A stretch of 64,000 nt of DNA from Promethearchaeia archaeon (GCA_029856145.1 JAHQWK010000002.1:181936-245935); one strand, 5' to 3'. Shown: positions 26,759-36,370, numbered from the stretch's first letter. The notes: generated by a model not told the origin, from the letters alone. A program made the numbers and translations.

Positions 26759-27487
26759 TTACTTTTTAGGAAATTCTATTCTTAATCTTTCCCCATCTTT
26801 TAAATTAAGCTTATCTCTTAGGAAAGGAGCCGCTAGGATTTCCACGATATTTTTCTTATGGTGTGTTCTTTTAATTCTCAAAATAGCACCATTTATTTTA
26901 TTAGCCTGATCATCTAAACGAGACACAATACAATCATAACAATCTACTGCTCCATATGTCCGTTTTACGCGCCCTTCTTCTTTTTCTTCTTCCTTTTCAA
27001 ACCCAATAATTCTAACAGGGATTCGATTTTTTAAATTTTCTTCTAATAATTCTTTATTAAGATCACTAAATTGTAGATTTAATGTTCCATAATAAGGTGT
27101 AAATCCTAATTTTTTTTTAAATTGTTCATAATATTCTTTAATTCTAACGTAATAACCTCCTTCTCCCATTCCTTCAGTGACTTCTCCCACTATCAGTATT
27201 TCTTCGAGGATTTGTTTTAAATCTTTATACATTGCAAGTATAACATCAGCACCTGTCTTCGTGATTCTTATAATTTGTTCTTTCCCTGCAATCTTTCTTT
27301 GAATCCAACCTATTTCTTCTAATTGATTAATTCTTCTGGAAGCTGTTTGTTGAGATAAATTGAGGATCTTGCCAAATTCAACACTACTAATATGAATAGC
27401 TTTACGACTTCCAATAATTTGGCAAAGATTATACAGTGCAAACCAATTTGCATAATTATCTGAAGAAATACTATCTTTAGCCTCCAT
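26759..27487 (-). CDS. rbkR: CTP-dependent riboflavin kinase with N-terminal regulator domain (RbkR-type)
   Basis: Makes FMN from riboflavin using CTP and probably represses its own pathway. The N-terminal 90 residues are a winged helix (GKILNLSQQTASRRINQLEE). The C-terminal DUF120 kinase domain has GEGGYYVRIKEYYEQFKKKL and GFTPYYGTLNLQF, then HHKKNIVEILAAPFLRDKLN. The ATG at 27487 (MEAKDS) was chosen; an ATG 13 codons upstream lies within the ribL gene. The start overlaps the end of ribL by 11 nt, so the two are translationally coupled. The domain order matches archaeal RbkR. Confidence 0.9.
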   Translation of the reverse strand: MEAKDSISSDNYANWFALYNLCQIIGSRKAIHISSVEFGKILNLSQQTASRRINQLEEIGWIQRKIAGKEQIIRITKTGADVILAMYKDLKQILEEILIVGEVTEGMGEGGYYVRIKEYYEQFKKKLGFTPYYGTLNLQFSDLNKELLEENLKNRIPVRIIGFEKEEEKEEGRVKRTYGAVDCYDCIVSRLDDQANKINGAILRIKRTHHKKNIVEILAAPFLRDKLNLKDGERLRIEFPKK

Positions 27488-27953
27488 TCTGAAAATTTTC
27501 TTTTTTATTTTCTTTATGTTTTTCAATAATTTTTTGTTTTATTAAACTTGAACTATGCAACTCATATTTATCATAATAGATTTCAAGTCTTCTAACTTCA
27601 ATATGATATAATCCTTTTTCCTTAAGCCCTTTTTTCAGAATTTCTACACTATATTTCTGATCAGGTCCTAAAAGAATAATATCTGGGTTAATTTCCTCAA
27701 CTGTTTTAAGTGTATCATTATCATTTCTGCCTGACCTAGCATCCTTCACATTTTTTAAGTTTTTTATTATCTCTAACCTTTGTTCTTGGGGAATAATTGG
27801 ACGTTCACCTGAAAATAATTCACGATTTTTATCTGTAGCAACAACCACATATACATCTCCTAGTTTTGCGGCCTCATTAATAAGATAGATGTGGCCAGCA
27901 TGAATAAGATCGAATGTACCAGTGACTAATACCCTTTTTTTTAGATCATTCAT
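27477..27953 (-). CDS. ribL: FAD synthase RibL (archaeal cytidylyltransferase family)
   Basis: Adenylylates FMN to FAD. A 158-residue nucleotidyltransferase with the HxGH motif VTGTFDLIHAGHIYLINEAA near the N-terminus, then VVVATDKN, the GERPIIPQEQRLEII segment and ILLGPDQKY. These match RibL and the related glycerol-3-phosphate cytidylyltransferases. The neighbour, riboflavin kinase, overlaps its 3' end and makes FAD synthesis the likely role: together the two cover riboflavin to FAD. The C-terminal tail is Lys/Asn-rich. Confidence 0.9.
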   Translation of the reverse strand: MNDLKKRVLVTGTFDLIHAGHIYLINEAAKLGDVYVVVATDKNRELFSGERPIIPQEQRLEIIKNLKNVKDARSGRNDNDTLKTVEEINPDIILLGPDQKYSVEILKKGLKEKGLYHIEVRRLEIYYDKYELHSSSLIKQKIIEKHKENKKENFQNGG

Positions 27954-27996
27954 CTTTATGTACTTAAATATATAATTCAGATAAACTTAATTGGTT

Positions 27997-28608
27997 TTAG
28001 AGATTATTTTCAAAACATTTTTTCAAGTCATCCATTTGTATCGCTAGAGAGATATCGCCTCTTGTTTTTTCGATTAAATTTCTAGCAACATCTACTTTAT
28101 GTCGTAAATCCTGAGTCACTCCAGCAGGGTAATCCAATGTAAACAAATACGTATAGATCTCATCCATATTTTCTAAAATAGAATTTAAATCTTCAACACG
28201 AGAATTTCTAATATTATCTAGAGCGTACCTTCGCAACTCTCCAACAACATCTGCTAATCCTAATAGAAAATTTAAAGGATTAATCTTTAATTCAATGGGT
28301 GATGGAATCTCTTCCTTACTAATAATTGAATAAAAAGCAATTGATTCAGCAAATTCCTGCTCCGGAGTTTTCAAATATTTGAAAAAAATTCCAGGATTTT
28401 TATTAACTAATTTTAGTAAATCTTTATGTTTGATCTTAATTGTGTTTGTTCTTTCATGAAATTTATCAAACTCTTTTCTATGAATATTTTTTATAGCAAT
28501 ACTACAATCTCTAACTATATCGCGAGACAATTTCAAAATCTCTTCTCTATCTTGATATAATATCTCTAATAAGTCAGTTATGTCTGAAAAAGCTTTTTTA
28601 AGATTCAT
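27997..28608 (-). CDS. Translin/TRAX family protein
   Basis: About 203 residues of the all-helical translin fold. The family signature NFLLGLADVVGELRRYALD is clear. Acidic residues seen in the catalytic TRAX subunit are conserved in place: Glu in EFAESIAF, Glu in GELRR and Asp in LRHKVDVARNLIEK. The archaeal form may therefore be an active RNase related to eukaryotic C3PO, which trims small RNAs and tRNA 5' leaders. The ATG at 28608 (MNLKKAF) is preferred to one seven codons earlier. It is upstream of ribL on the same strand and divergent from thrS. Confidence 0.9.
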   Translation of the reverse strand: MNLKKAFSDITDLLEILYQDREEILKLSRDIVRDCSIAIKNIHRKEFDKFHERTNTIKIKHKDLLKLVNKNPGIFFKYLKTPEQEFAESIAFYSIISKEEIPSPIELKINPLNFLLGLADVVGELRRYALDNIRNSRVEDLNSILENMDEIYTYLFTLDYPAGVTQDLRHKVDVARNLIEKTRGDISLAIQMDDLKKCFENNL

Positions 28609-28733
28609 AATAATAGATATTAATTTCAATAATAATTAATTTGAATTTTGAATATAATTATTTATCAAAAGTAAGAAAAATATTTAGAATTTATTATAAC
28701 ATATTGGTTAAAAGACTAAAATAAGGATTTATC

Positions 28734-30794
28734 ATGAAAATCTTATTAATTCACTCTCAAGATGTAGAAGTCGTTAAAAATAAAGAAGCCACCAGCAATC
28801 CACAGGAATTTTCAGAGAAATTTATAAAAATGGAAGGTTTAATTCTTGTTTGTTTTGTTTCTGTTGAAGATCAAGATACATATGATACTAACTTAATAGC
28901 TAAACAAGGAGCAGACGAAATTGAAGCAGCAATATTACAGATTAATGGATTTCCAGAAAAACTTAGAGAAAAAAATGAAGAAATAAGAGAATACAATAAA
29001 AAGATTGAGAAAGGAGAAATAAAGGGAAAGCAAAGAAAAGTTTTGGAACTCATTAAAAATCGCGATAAATATCGTGTTGATAAAGTGTTAATATATCCAT
29101 GGGCTCATTTAAGTAAATTTCTTAGCAAAGATCAAAATGTTGTGGAAGTTTGTCCAAAAATAGCAGAAAACTTAGAAGAGAGGGGTATAGAAGCAAAATT
29201 TTCTCCATTCGGATGGTATAAATCATTTAAGATCGATTGTTTAGGCCATGAGATGGCTGAAATGTATAGAGACGTAAAATTAGCTATAAAACCAGAAGAA
29301 TATGTTAAAAATTCAATATTTAAAATTATTACAACTTCAGGAAAGGAGTTGAATGTAGAGTTTGACGAAAATAATGAAGTTTTACTACCTAAAGAGACAA
29401 AAGATCAAGACTTTCATATGTTTTTAAAATCAGAATTAGGGTCAAGAAAGGTTGATAAAGCAATTGAACCTGTTCATATAAAAATAATGAAAGAATTTGA
29501 ATTAGTGGATTTTGATCCTAATACTGATGCAGGAAATTTAAGGTGGTATACAAAAGGAGTTATAATGAAGAACTTGATTAAAAATTTTATAGAAGATCGA
29601 TTAATAGATTATGGGGCAATACTTATTGATACTCCAATTATGTATACAGTTAAAAAAAAAAAATTAACAGCTCAAACTGCTCGATTTCCAGCTAGAAGTT
29701 ATTGGCTTGAATCTGGAAAAGATAGATATCTTTTAAGATATGCTAGTGACTTTCTTTTATTTGATTTGTTTTCTCAAATGAATTTAAAACCTCAATATCT
29801 TCCATTAAGAGTATATGAGTATGAACAGTATGATTTTCGAAGAGAACAAGAAGGTGAACTATCAGGTTTAAGACGATTACGTGGTTTTATCATGCCAGAC
29901 CTTCATACGTTATGTAGGGATATAAAATCTTCAATTGAAGAGTTTATAAAACAATATGATTTAATTAAGGATCTTGAAAAGGACTTAGGTATAAAATCCT
30001 ATGTTATATTCAGAGTAACAAGAAAGTTTTATGCAGAAAACAAGGATTGGATTATAAATTTAATAAAAACAGAAAAATATCCCGCGTTATTAGAATTATG
30101 GGAAGAAAGATACTATTATTATATTTTGAAATTTGAAAGAAATGTATTGTCTAATCAAAATAAAAGTGCGACCTTAGCTACAAATCAAATTGATGTTGAA
30201 AGCTCGTTAGAGCATATGATTGATAATGATGGTGTAAAAAGGGAAAAGTATAATATTTCTTTTATTGACACTGACGGTCAAGTGAAATACCCAATTATTC
30301 TTCATAATTCTCCAACTGGTGCTGTGGAAAGAATTTTATGGGGTTTGATCGAATCTGCTATTCGAAATAAAGATAAATTAGTTCCTGGGTTCAAGACGTG
30401 GTTATCTCCAATACAAGTAAGAATTATAACTGTTAGTGATGAACAAAACGAATATGCTGAGAAATTACTTAATATCATCAATGGGGAAGAGTTTAGAGCA
30501 GACTTTGATGATCGAGAAGAAACTGTAGGAAAGAAAATAAGACAATCTGAAATCGAGTGGATACCATATACAGTAATAATTGGTAAAAAAGAACAACAGA
30601 ATCAAACAATTTCTATTAGAAAGAGATTGATTGGTGAACCATTTGGTCCAAAAAAACAAACATCAGAACAGATTAATAACGTTAAGTTTGATAAATTGCT
30701 AGAAATGCTTGAAGAAGATACAAGGAATTTCCCAAACTACAAATTACCAATACCTTTTAGAAGGATCTCAACGAGAATTTATTTTAGACATTAA
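28734..30794 (+). CDS. thrS: Threonyl-tRNA synthetase (archaeal type)
   Basis: Charges tRNA-Thr. The N-terminus is the archaeal D-aminoacyl-deacylase-like editing domain (MKILLIHSQD, YPWAHLSKFL, FGWYKSFKID, CLGHEMAE). The class II core shows motif 2 in FRREQEGELSGLRRLRGF followed by IMPDLHTLC, and motif 3 ends near GAVERILWGLIES. The C-terminal anticodon domain ends RISTRIYF. At 686 residues it is longer than usual, mainly because of a charged helical insert of about 40 residues (71-113) within the editing domain. Spacing to the start and an ATG at 28734 are unambiguous. Confidence 0.95.
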   Translation: MKILLIHSQDVEVVKNKEATSNPQEFSEKFIKMEGLILVCFVSVEDQDTYDTNLIAKQGADEIEAAILQINGFPEKLREKNEEIREYNKKIEKGEIKGKQRKVLELIKNRDKYRVDKVLIYPWAHLSKFLSKDQNVVEVCPKIAENLEERGIEAKFSPFGWYKSFKIDCLGHEMAEMYRDVKLAIKPEEYVKNSIFKIITTSGKELNVEFDENNEVLLPKETKDQDFHMFLKSELGSRKVDKAIEPVHIKIMKEFELVDFDPNTDAGNLRWYTKGVIMKNLIKNFIEDRLIDYGAILIDTPIMYTVKKKKLTAQTARFPARSYWLESGKDRYLLRYASDFLLFDLFSQMNLKPQYLPLRVYEYEQYDFRREQEGELSGLRRLRGFIMPDLHTLCRDIKSSIEEFIKQYDLIKDLEKDLGIKSYVIFRVTRKFYAENKDWIINLIKTEKYPALLELWEERYYYYILKFERNVLSNQNKSATLATNQIDVESSLEHMIDNDGVKREKYNISFIDTDGQVKYPIILHNSPTGAVERILWGLIESAIRNKDKLVPGFKTWLSPIQVRIITVSDEQNEYAEKLLNIINGEEFRADFDDREETVGKKIRQSEIEWIPYTVIIGKKEQQNQTISIRKRLIGEPFGPKKQTSEQINNVKFDKLLEMLEEDTRNFPNYKLPIPFRRISTRIYFRH

Positions 30795-30870
30795 AACTAC
30801 TCTTAATTTCTATTAAAAAAATATTTATGCGATCTGTTATTTTAAGCATAAATAACCTTTTTTTATTGTT

Positions 30871-31494
30871 ATGAAAGTTAAAGCAATCATTTTTGATTTA
30901 GGAGGAGTACTTATAGATTTAGATTTTTCTAACTTTTATAATAAAATAATAATTCAATCTCCTTTAAATAAACCTCAAACTCCAATTATGTTAGAGTTTT
31001 TTAGACAATCTGACATGTATCATCAAGGGAATATGACTGATGATGAGTTTTATCAACTTGCATGTGATCTCCTCCAAGTTTGCATGTTGAATCAATCTGA
31101 TTTTTTTGATGCTTTTAACAGTATTATATCGGGTTTTAATTCAAATGTGGCAGAAATAATTAATAAAATCCGAGAAAGTAATCAATATAAGTTAATTGCT
31201 TTATCCAATGTTAATTCCAGCCACTGGGATTATATATTAAATAAAAAATGGAATTTTATTGATTGGTTTGATGAATTAATTTTATCACATGAAACTCATT
31301 TAATTAAACCAAATCCTAAAATCTTTGAATATGCAATTAAAAAGGCCGGTTGTAAACCAAGACAAATTGTGTATATAGATGATGGGTTGAATAATATACG
31401 TTCTGCCAAAGAATTGGGAATAATATGTATAAAATACACTAATTCAGAAGAGCTGTTAGAAGAACTTAAAAAGTTAAATATTATTAAGGAATAG
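30871..31494 (+). CDS. HAD superfamily hydrolase (YihX-like)
   Basis: 207 residues. Motif I is IIFDLGGVLIDLD: D9 is present and the second Asp is Gly, the arrangement typical of this YihX/epoxide-hydrolase N-terminal subgroup. Motif II is LIALSNVNSSHWD, motif III LSHETHLIKPNPKIFEYA and motif IV VYIDDGLNNIRSAKELG. The subgroup includes glucose-1-phosphate phosphatases. The substrate is not assignable. It lies 76 nt downstream of thrS on the same strand and ends 19 nt before the stop of the convergent GTPase gene. Confidence 0.9.
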   Translation: MKVKAIIFDLGGVLIDLDFSNFYNKIIIQSPLNKPQTPIMLEFFRQSDMYHQGNMTDDEFYQLACDLLQVCMLNQSDFFDAFNSIISGFNSNVAEIINKIRESNQYKLIALSNVNSSHWDYILNKKWNFIDWFDELILSHETHLIKPNPKIFEYAIKKAGCKPRQIVYIDDGLNNIRSAKELGIICIKYTNSEELLEELKKLNIIKE

Positions 31495-31513
31495 CATTCA
31501 TGGATTAATTTAA

Positions 31514-32038
31514 TTATTCATTTATATCTTGAAGACACGCTTTTGCGATCTTTTCAAACGCAATTTCTACATTTTCTCCTGTTTTTGCTGAAGCCTCCAT
31601 GTATTCACAACTCAACCTCTTAGCTAAATCTTCTGCTTCTTCTCGATCAACTTCTCTTTCTAAATCAACTTTATTACCCAAAAGTAGCATTGGTATAGTC
31701 TTTTTTACCGTTTTCTTAATAGAACTTACCCACCCCGGAATTTTTAGAAGCGTTTGACTAGATGATAAATCAAAAACACCAAGTGCAGCATTACTACCTT
31801 TAAAGTAGATTGTCCTGAGTTTGTGGAATTGGGGTTGTCCTCCTATGTCCCAGAGAAGAAGACGTATGTTTTTTCCATCGAGTTCTACATCTTTAATAAG
31901 GAAATTGCTTCCAATTGTCTTCTTTAGATCATCACTAAAGTAATCTTTTATATACCGCAATAAAAGAGATGTTTTACCTACACCTCCAGGTCCAAAAAGG
32001 GTTATCTTGAATTTATATTGAGAATCTGGGCTCATCAT
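31514..32038 (-). CDS. Ras-like small GTPase
   Basis: 174 residues with all five GTPase boxes: P-loop GPGGVGKTS (16-24), a switch I Thr near 41, WDIGGQ in switch II (63-68), NKVD (122-125) and SAK (150-152). The Gln needed for hydrolysis is present at Q68. WDIGGQ is intermediate between Ras/Rab (WDTAGQ) and Arf (DVGGQ) types. No C-terminal Cys is visible for prenylation and no N-terminal amphipathic helix is clear, so membrane attachment, if any, must use a partner. Such GTPases are expanded in Asgard archaea. The gene stands alone; longin-like proteins occur elsewhere in the window. Confidence 0.95.
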   Translation of the reverse strand: MMSPDSQYKFKITLFGPGGVGKTSLLLRYIKDYFSDDLKKTIGSNFLIKDVELDGKNIRLLLWDIGGQPQFHKLRTIYFKGSNAALGVFDLSSSQTLLKIPGWVSSIKKTVKKTIPMLLLGNKVDLEREVDREEAEDLAKRLSCEYMEASAKTGENVEIAFEKIAKACLQDINE

Positions 32039-32201
32039 TAAGTTCCTCTTATGAAATCAATATTCAATATATTAATTTGAAAGTTAATTAATACAATTTT
32101 ATATACTATGAATTAACTTTAATGATAATTAATTCATCGCTTATAATTTCATAATATCTTTTAAAGATATTTATATCTTTATAATAAAGCCTAATTATTT
32201 T

Positions 32202-33494
32202 TTAATTTGTTTTAAAAGAGATCTCTTTTACGACTTTTTCTTCTTTTTTTCCAGAACTTCCGATTTTTCTCACCATCCATTCAGGTGTTCCAACACCACC
32301 AAAATATTTCAACCAAATATACATAAGTAACCCTAAAAATCCACAATAACCGACCCAGACAATTGGATAAAATATAATTGAAAATTGGCCGCCATATAGA
32401 GGTAAGAATAAATATTGAATTAAGAAAAGAGAAAGACTCGTTTTTCCGTAAAATAAAACTAATTTTATGACATCATTGGTTTTATTTTTTATATCGAGAA
32501 AATAAAAGCATACTGCAATAAGTAAAAAAGCAACACCAAGATTGTAGAACATATTGTGGGCAGTACATCTTACCATATACATTGGCATTGCGTCAAAATG
32601 ATAATAAGTTTGCTGATTAGCGATTCGCAATAAATCAATATGTAAATACTCCGAAAGCACAAGTTCACCGGGAGTCGAAGGGGACCCAGGAATAACTCGT
32701 GCTAATCCAGTTTCCCATATGTTGAAAGCAACCCCCCTTGGAACAATTACGAATATTCCAACTAAGATAAATACAATACCGTAAATGGCAAATATTCGAA
32801 ATAACCTATAATAAGCTTGTTTAGTCCCTTTTATCATTGCATCGTAAAGAAACTCCCCAAATATAGTAGACATGAAACAAACTGCTAAGAAGGGTAAAAT
32901 TGGTACTTGAGCAAGTGGAGAAGTTATAATAAAATGTAGGATATAAACCCCTATATTTATATCCTTGAATTCATAGAGGAGCTCCCGAATCCATGGAGAA
33001 AAGTAAATAATTATTACACCAATTACAGCTCGAGTAATCTTGTTGAATTTTATGGCATAGTAAGATAAAATCTGAGAGAATCCAATAAACATTAATATGT
33101 TCCAACCCCACAAATTTGCAGGGAATGGAACTGAAACACCTGAAGTTAGTAAAGACATTGGATTGAATAGTATACCTATAATAATGATTACTCCTCCTCT
33201 TATAAAAATCCCATTGCGAATTGCTTTATCTGATACTTTTCCTTTTTTTCTTTTCAAACTGAAAACAACACTAAGAGCTGAGAGAAAAACAAATAAAGTA
33301 GGACCCAAAACATCCAAAAAAGAAAAGATAAGTCCATAGAGATACACCCAATCGCTATCCAACCAACTAACAGCTGCATGAGCTAATATTATAAAAATTA
33401 TCGCAAACCCTTTAACAAAATCTATTGAAGCAATACGTTTTTTTGTATCATTATTAATATCATTGTTGAATTCTTCTTCAATTGTCATCGACAT
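32202..33494 (-). CDS. Membrane acyltransferase, DUF1624/HGSNAT-like (copy 1)
   Basis: 430 residues with about ten membrane helices. It begins with the family pattern RIASIDFVKGFAIIFIILAH and continues LGPTLFVFLSALSVVFSLKR, resembling DUF1624 and the catalytic part of heparan-alpha-glucosaminide N-acetyltransferase, which moves acetyl groups across membranes to sugars. A paralogue with the same opening lies at 34994. A GT87-like glycosyltransferase separates the two, so acetylation of a surface glycan is likely (inference). The C-terminal Lys-rich tail is cytoplasmic by the positive-inside rule. Confidence 0.8.
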   Translation of the reverse strand: MSMTIEEEFNNDINNDTKKRIASIDFVKGFAIIFIILAHAAVSWLDSDWVYLYGLIFSFLDVLGPTLFVFLSALSVVFSLKRKKGKVSDKAIRNGIFIRGGVIIIIGILFNPMSLLTSGVSVPFPANLWGWNILMFIGFSQILSYYAIKFNKITRAVIGVIIIYFSPWIRELLYEFKDINIGVYILHFIITSPLAQVPILPFLAVCFMSTIFGEFLYDAMIKGTKQAYYRLFRIFAIYGIVFILVGIFVIVPRGVAFNIWETGLARVIPGSPSTPGELVLSEYLHIDLLRIANQQTYYHFDAMPMYMVRCTAHNMFYNLGVAFLLIAVCFYFLDIKNKTNDVIKLVLFYGKTSLSLFLIQYLFLPLYGGQFSIIFYPIVWVGYCGFLGLLMYIWLKYFGGVGTPEWMVRKIGSSGKKEEKVVKEISFKTN

Positions 33495-33676
33495 TTTTTA
33501 TCCTACTCATTCTAATAAGAAGATAAGGAAAACCAATAATTTCCTAACTAAAATTTTATATTACTAATATTGAACATTAACACTATTTAAAACCTTTCTT
33601 TATCGTTATAATTAGTGCAATCTACTCGTAAAAGCTCTGTTTTGCAAAAATAATCTTTATAAATCTTCTATAAATT

Positions 33677-34978
33677 CTATCTAACTTGATTTTTATAATA
33701 CACAATTAAGCAGTAATATAATAGCATCAATAATATTAATCCACCAGCGTTAAAAGGGAAGAATACATAGGTTAGATAAAAAATTCCCCAGAAAATGACC
33801 ATTAATATAGCTAAAAGATAATGAAGATACTTGAACATTTTATAATATCTAAATTCCTTATTGATGAGAATAAAAAAAACCAAAAAAGGAGTTAGAACAA
33901 CAAGATGGTGGGGCCAAGAATCAAAATAAACAATTAGAAGCACCAAAATCCCTGCCATATATCCATTAATTAAATTAAGAGGGTGATCAGAATCTTGAAT
34001 ATATAAAAAATATATTGGAATCAATATAACCAAGGTTATTACAATAAAAACTAGAAAGCCATTAACATCTACAGTTATTAATTGGAAGAAAATTAAAACA
34101 ATTCTTGTAAGACTGAATGATGGATTTATTTCAATGCCTCCTTCAAGAGCATATGTATATTCTCCAGTAAGATTGACAGTAATAAAATCGGCAAACATCT
34201 GAGGATAAATTAAAAAATATATTCCTGAGAGCATTATTAAAATGATAGATCCTAATAATCGAATGACAGATTTTTGAAGATTAAAAGAAAATTTCTTGCG
34301 TTCTCTATCATAATTAAAAATTATTAAAAATGGTAAGATTAAAATTAAGGTAGGGCGAATTAGAATTCCTAATCCTAATAAAAAACCTCCTATTAATTCA
34401 TTCCTAACACCTCCTTTCAAGAAATAAAATAATGAAGAAAGAATGAAAACTGATACCAATATATTTATCTGTCCCAAGAAGTAATTCATAAATTGTGGTA
34501 ACATTATTAGAAAAATGGCACTTTGATGAAGAATAGATTCATTTTCTTCTCTATCAAATACCTCTTTAAAATTATTAAGTTTGTAGTTAAATTTAGAGTT
34601 ATTACGCAAGTTCTTGTAAACCTGAATAATTTTATATATTAAATAAATTATTAAGATGTTTAGAAAAAAATTGAAAATTTGGAATACAAAATAGCCTAAT
34701 TCTAATCCCAAAAGTGAAAATGGAGTAAAAAAATAGGCAGAAAGTGGTAAATATCTAAAAGGAAATGGTGAAAGTAAAGTGTTATATAAATTAGGTAAAT
34801 CTTCTATAACATTCAAACCTGCATAATAAAATGAAAGATAATCATTTTCATCAATATTCATTAAGGGGCTATTTAAAAAATAAAAAAAAATGAAAGTTAA
34901 GATCAAATAGAAAATATTTACAATACAAGCTATTAAAAAAAATAATCGTGTTTTTTGCATTAGAAATCCTGTATCCAC
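33677..34978 (-). CDS. GT87-like (DUF2029) membrane glycosyltransferase
   Basis: 433 residues with about ten membrane helices. An extracytoplasmic loop after helix 1 contains NIDENDYLSFYYAGLNV and LYNTLLSPFPFRYLPLSAYF, the pattern of GT87 polyprenyl-phosphate-mannose-dependent mannosyltransferases, with acidic residues placed for catalysis. The gene sits between two paralogous acyltransferases on the same strand (15 nt downstream of the 34994 gene), and the three likely form an operon for building and acetylating a glycan or glycolipid on the outer face. The sugar donor is inferred from the family. Confidence 0.72.
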   Translation of the reverse strand: MDTGFLMQKTRLFFLIACIVNIFYLILTFIFFYFLNSPLMNIDENDYLSFYYAGLNVIEDLPNLYNTLLSPFPFRYLPLSAYFFTPFSLLGLELGYFVFQIFNFFLNILIIYLIYKIIQVYKNLRNNSKFNYKLNNFKEVFDREENESILHQSAIFLIMLPQFMNYFLGQINILVSVFILSSLFYFLKGGVRNELIGGFLLGLGILIRPTLILILPFLIIFNYDRERKKFSFNLQKSVIRLLGSIILIMLSGIYFLIYPQMFADFITVNLTGEYTYALEGGIEINPSFSLTRIVLIFFQLITVDVNGFLVFIVITLVILIPIYFLYIQDSDHPLNLINGYMAGILVLLIVYFDSWPHHLVVLTPFLVFFILINKEFRYYKMFKYLHYLLAILMVIFWGIFYLTYVFFPFNAGGLILLMLLYYCLIVYYKNQVR

Positions 34979-34993
34979 TATTTAATAAGCAGA

Positions 34994-36370
34994 TTATTCA
35001 TTTCCATCATCTTTACTTAATTTCTTCATGAAATCTTCCATTTTCTTAACTTTTTCGCGTTTTTTAATTATTGAATACATCTTTTTAGTGGTTTTTTTGA
35101 CAGCCTGTCCTGATTTTTCTCCAATTCGACCTAGCATCACCATTAAAAATTCAGGTGACCCGACTCCTTTAGCATATTCCATCCAAAAATACATAAGGAT
35201 TCCTAAAAATCCTATATATGAAAGACTAATAGTCAGAAATAACGCGATATTTAATAGTTGAGAAAAAAGTGGCATAAATATAAAATGTATCAAGAATAAA
35301 CTTAGGGAGACTTTACCATAATATACTAACATACTGGTGAAATTATTATATTTCTTCTTAATATCAATCAAAAAGAAGAATATTGCAATTATAGTTAAAG
35401 CAGCTCCTTGATTGTAAAACATATTAGCACTAGTACCTCTTATTAAAAATAATGGCATTCCAGGGATCTCAAAGTAAGTTTGATTTTGGGCTATTCCTAA
35501 TAATTCTAAATGTGGATATTCAGCTATTCCTCCAATCATAGTATCAACTGTTTGCAGCTCAAAACCAAAAGAAGGAAGTGGAGCAAAAATCCCGATAATA
35601 ATAAAAACAATACCCCAGACTAAAAATATGCGGAAAAGTCCTACATAGGCATCATCAGTTCCTTTATTCATTGCTTCAAAAATGTATTCACCAAATATTG
35701 TTGAAATGAAACAAATAGAAACCCATGGTAAAAGAGTCAGATGAGGGGTTGGAGAGGTCACTATATAATGGAAAACACCTAATATGAGGTTTCCCGCTTC
35801 CTTTCCTTCAAAAAGAATAGCTCTTAAAGCAGGAGAGAAAACTATTATTATTAATCCAATTATTATCCGCCATTTTTTCTTTAGTTTTAAAATATAAAAG
35901 GAAAAGATCTGAGAGAATCCAATAAAAGTAATGATATTCCAACCAAAAATCACTAAAGTAACTCTCCCGTCTACAATCGCAACTAAATTCGTAAGCATTC
36001 CTAATACAATCATTACGATTCCTCGCGTAAAAATACGATTTCGGATAATTTTTGGGTGAACAATACCTTCCTTCCTTTTAATACTAAATATAACACTTAA
36101 TGCTGAAAGGAATACGAATAAAGAGGGACCAAGAATATCTAATAAAGCATAGAGGAGACCATAAAGATATCTAGAGCTCGGATCAAGCCAGAATTGGGCA
36201 GTATGAGCTAAAATTACAAAAATAATAGCAAAACCTTTAAGGAAATCTATAGACAAAATTCGTTTAGGTGATGCATAATCTCTTATATCTTCAATAGGTA
36301 TCTCTTGTTTTAAATAATTGAACAAAGGAGGGGACTCTGTTTCGATTTCTGATAATGATTGGGAAGACAT
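34994..36370 (-). CDS. Membrane acyltransferase, DUF1624/HGSNAT-like (copy 2)
   Basis: 458 residues, paralogue of the gene at 32202. The shared opening is RILSIDFLKGFAIIFVILAH, with LGPSLFVFLSALSVIFSIKR following, and both share FGEYIFEAM-type and SANMFYNQGAA-type segments. About ten membrane helices are predicted, plus a longer N-terminal tail (about 36 residues) and a C-terminal Lys-rich helix. Family role: transfer of an acyl or acetyl group onto an extracytoplasmic sugar. Its start is 138 nt from the divergent gene at 36509. The duplication with a glycosyltransferase between the copies suggests two acceptor specificities (inference). Confidence 0.8.
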   Translation of the reverse strand: MSSQSLSEIETESPPLFNYLKQEIPIEDIRDYASPKRILSIDFLKGFAIIFVILAHTAQFWLDPSSRYLYGLLYALLDILGPSLFVFLSALSVIFSIKRKEGIVHPKIIRNRIFTRGIVMIVLGMLTNLVAIVDGRVTLVIFGWNIITFIGFSQIFSFYILKLKKKWRIIIGLIIIVFSPALRAILFEGKEAGNLILGVFHYIVTSPTPHLTLLPWVSICFISTIFGEYIFEAMNKGTDDAYVGLFRIFLVWGIVFIIIGIFAPLPSFGFELQTVDTMIGGIAEYPHLELLGIAQNQTYFEIPGMPLFLIRGTSANMFYNQGAALTIIAIFFFLIDIKKKYNNFTSMLVYYGKVSLSLFLIHFIFMPLFSQLLNIALFLTISLSYIGFLGILMYFWMEYAKGVGSPEFLMVMLGRIGEKSGQAVKKTTKKMYSIIKKREKVKKMEDFMKKLSKDDGNE

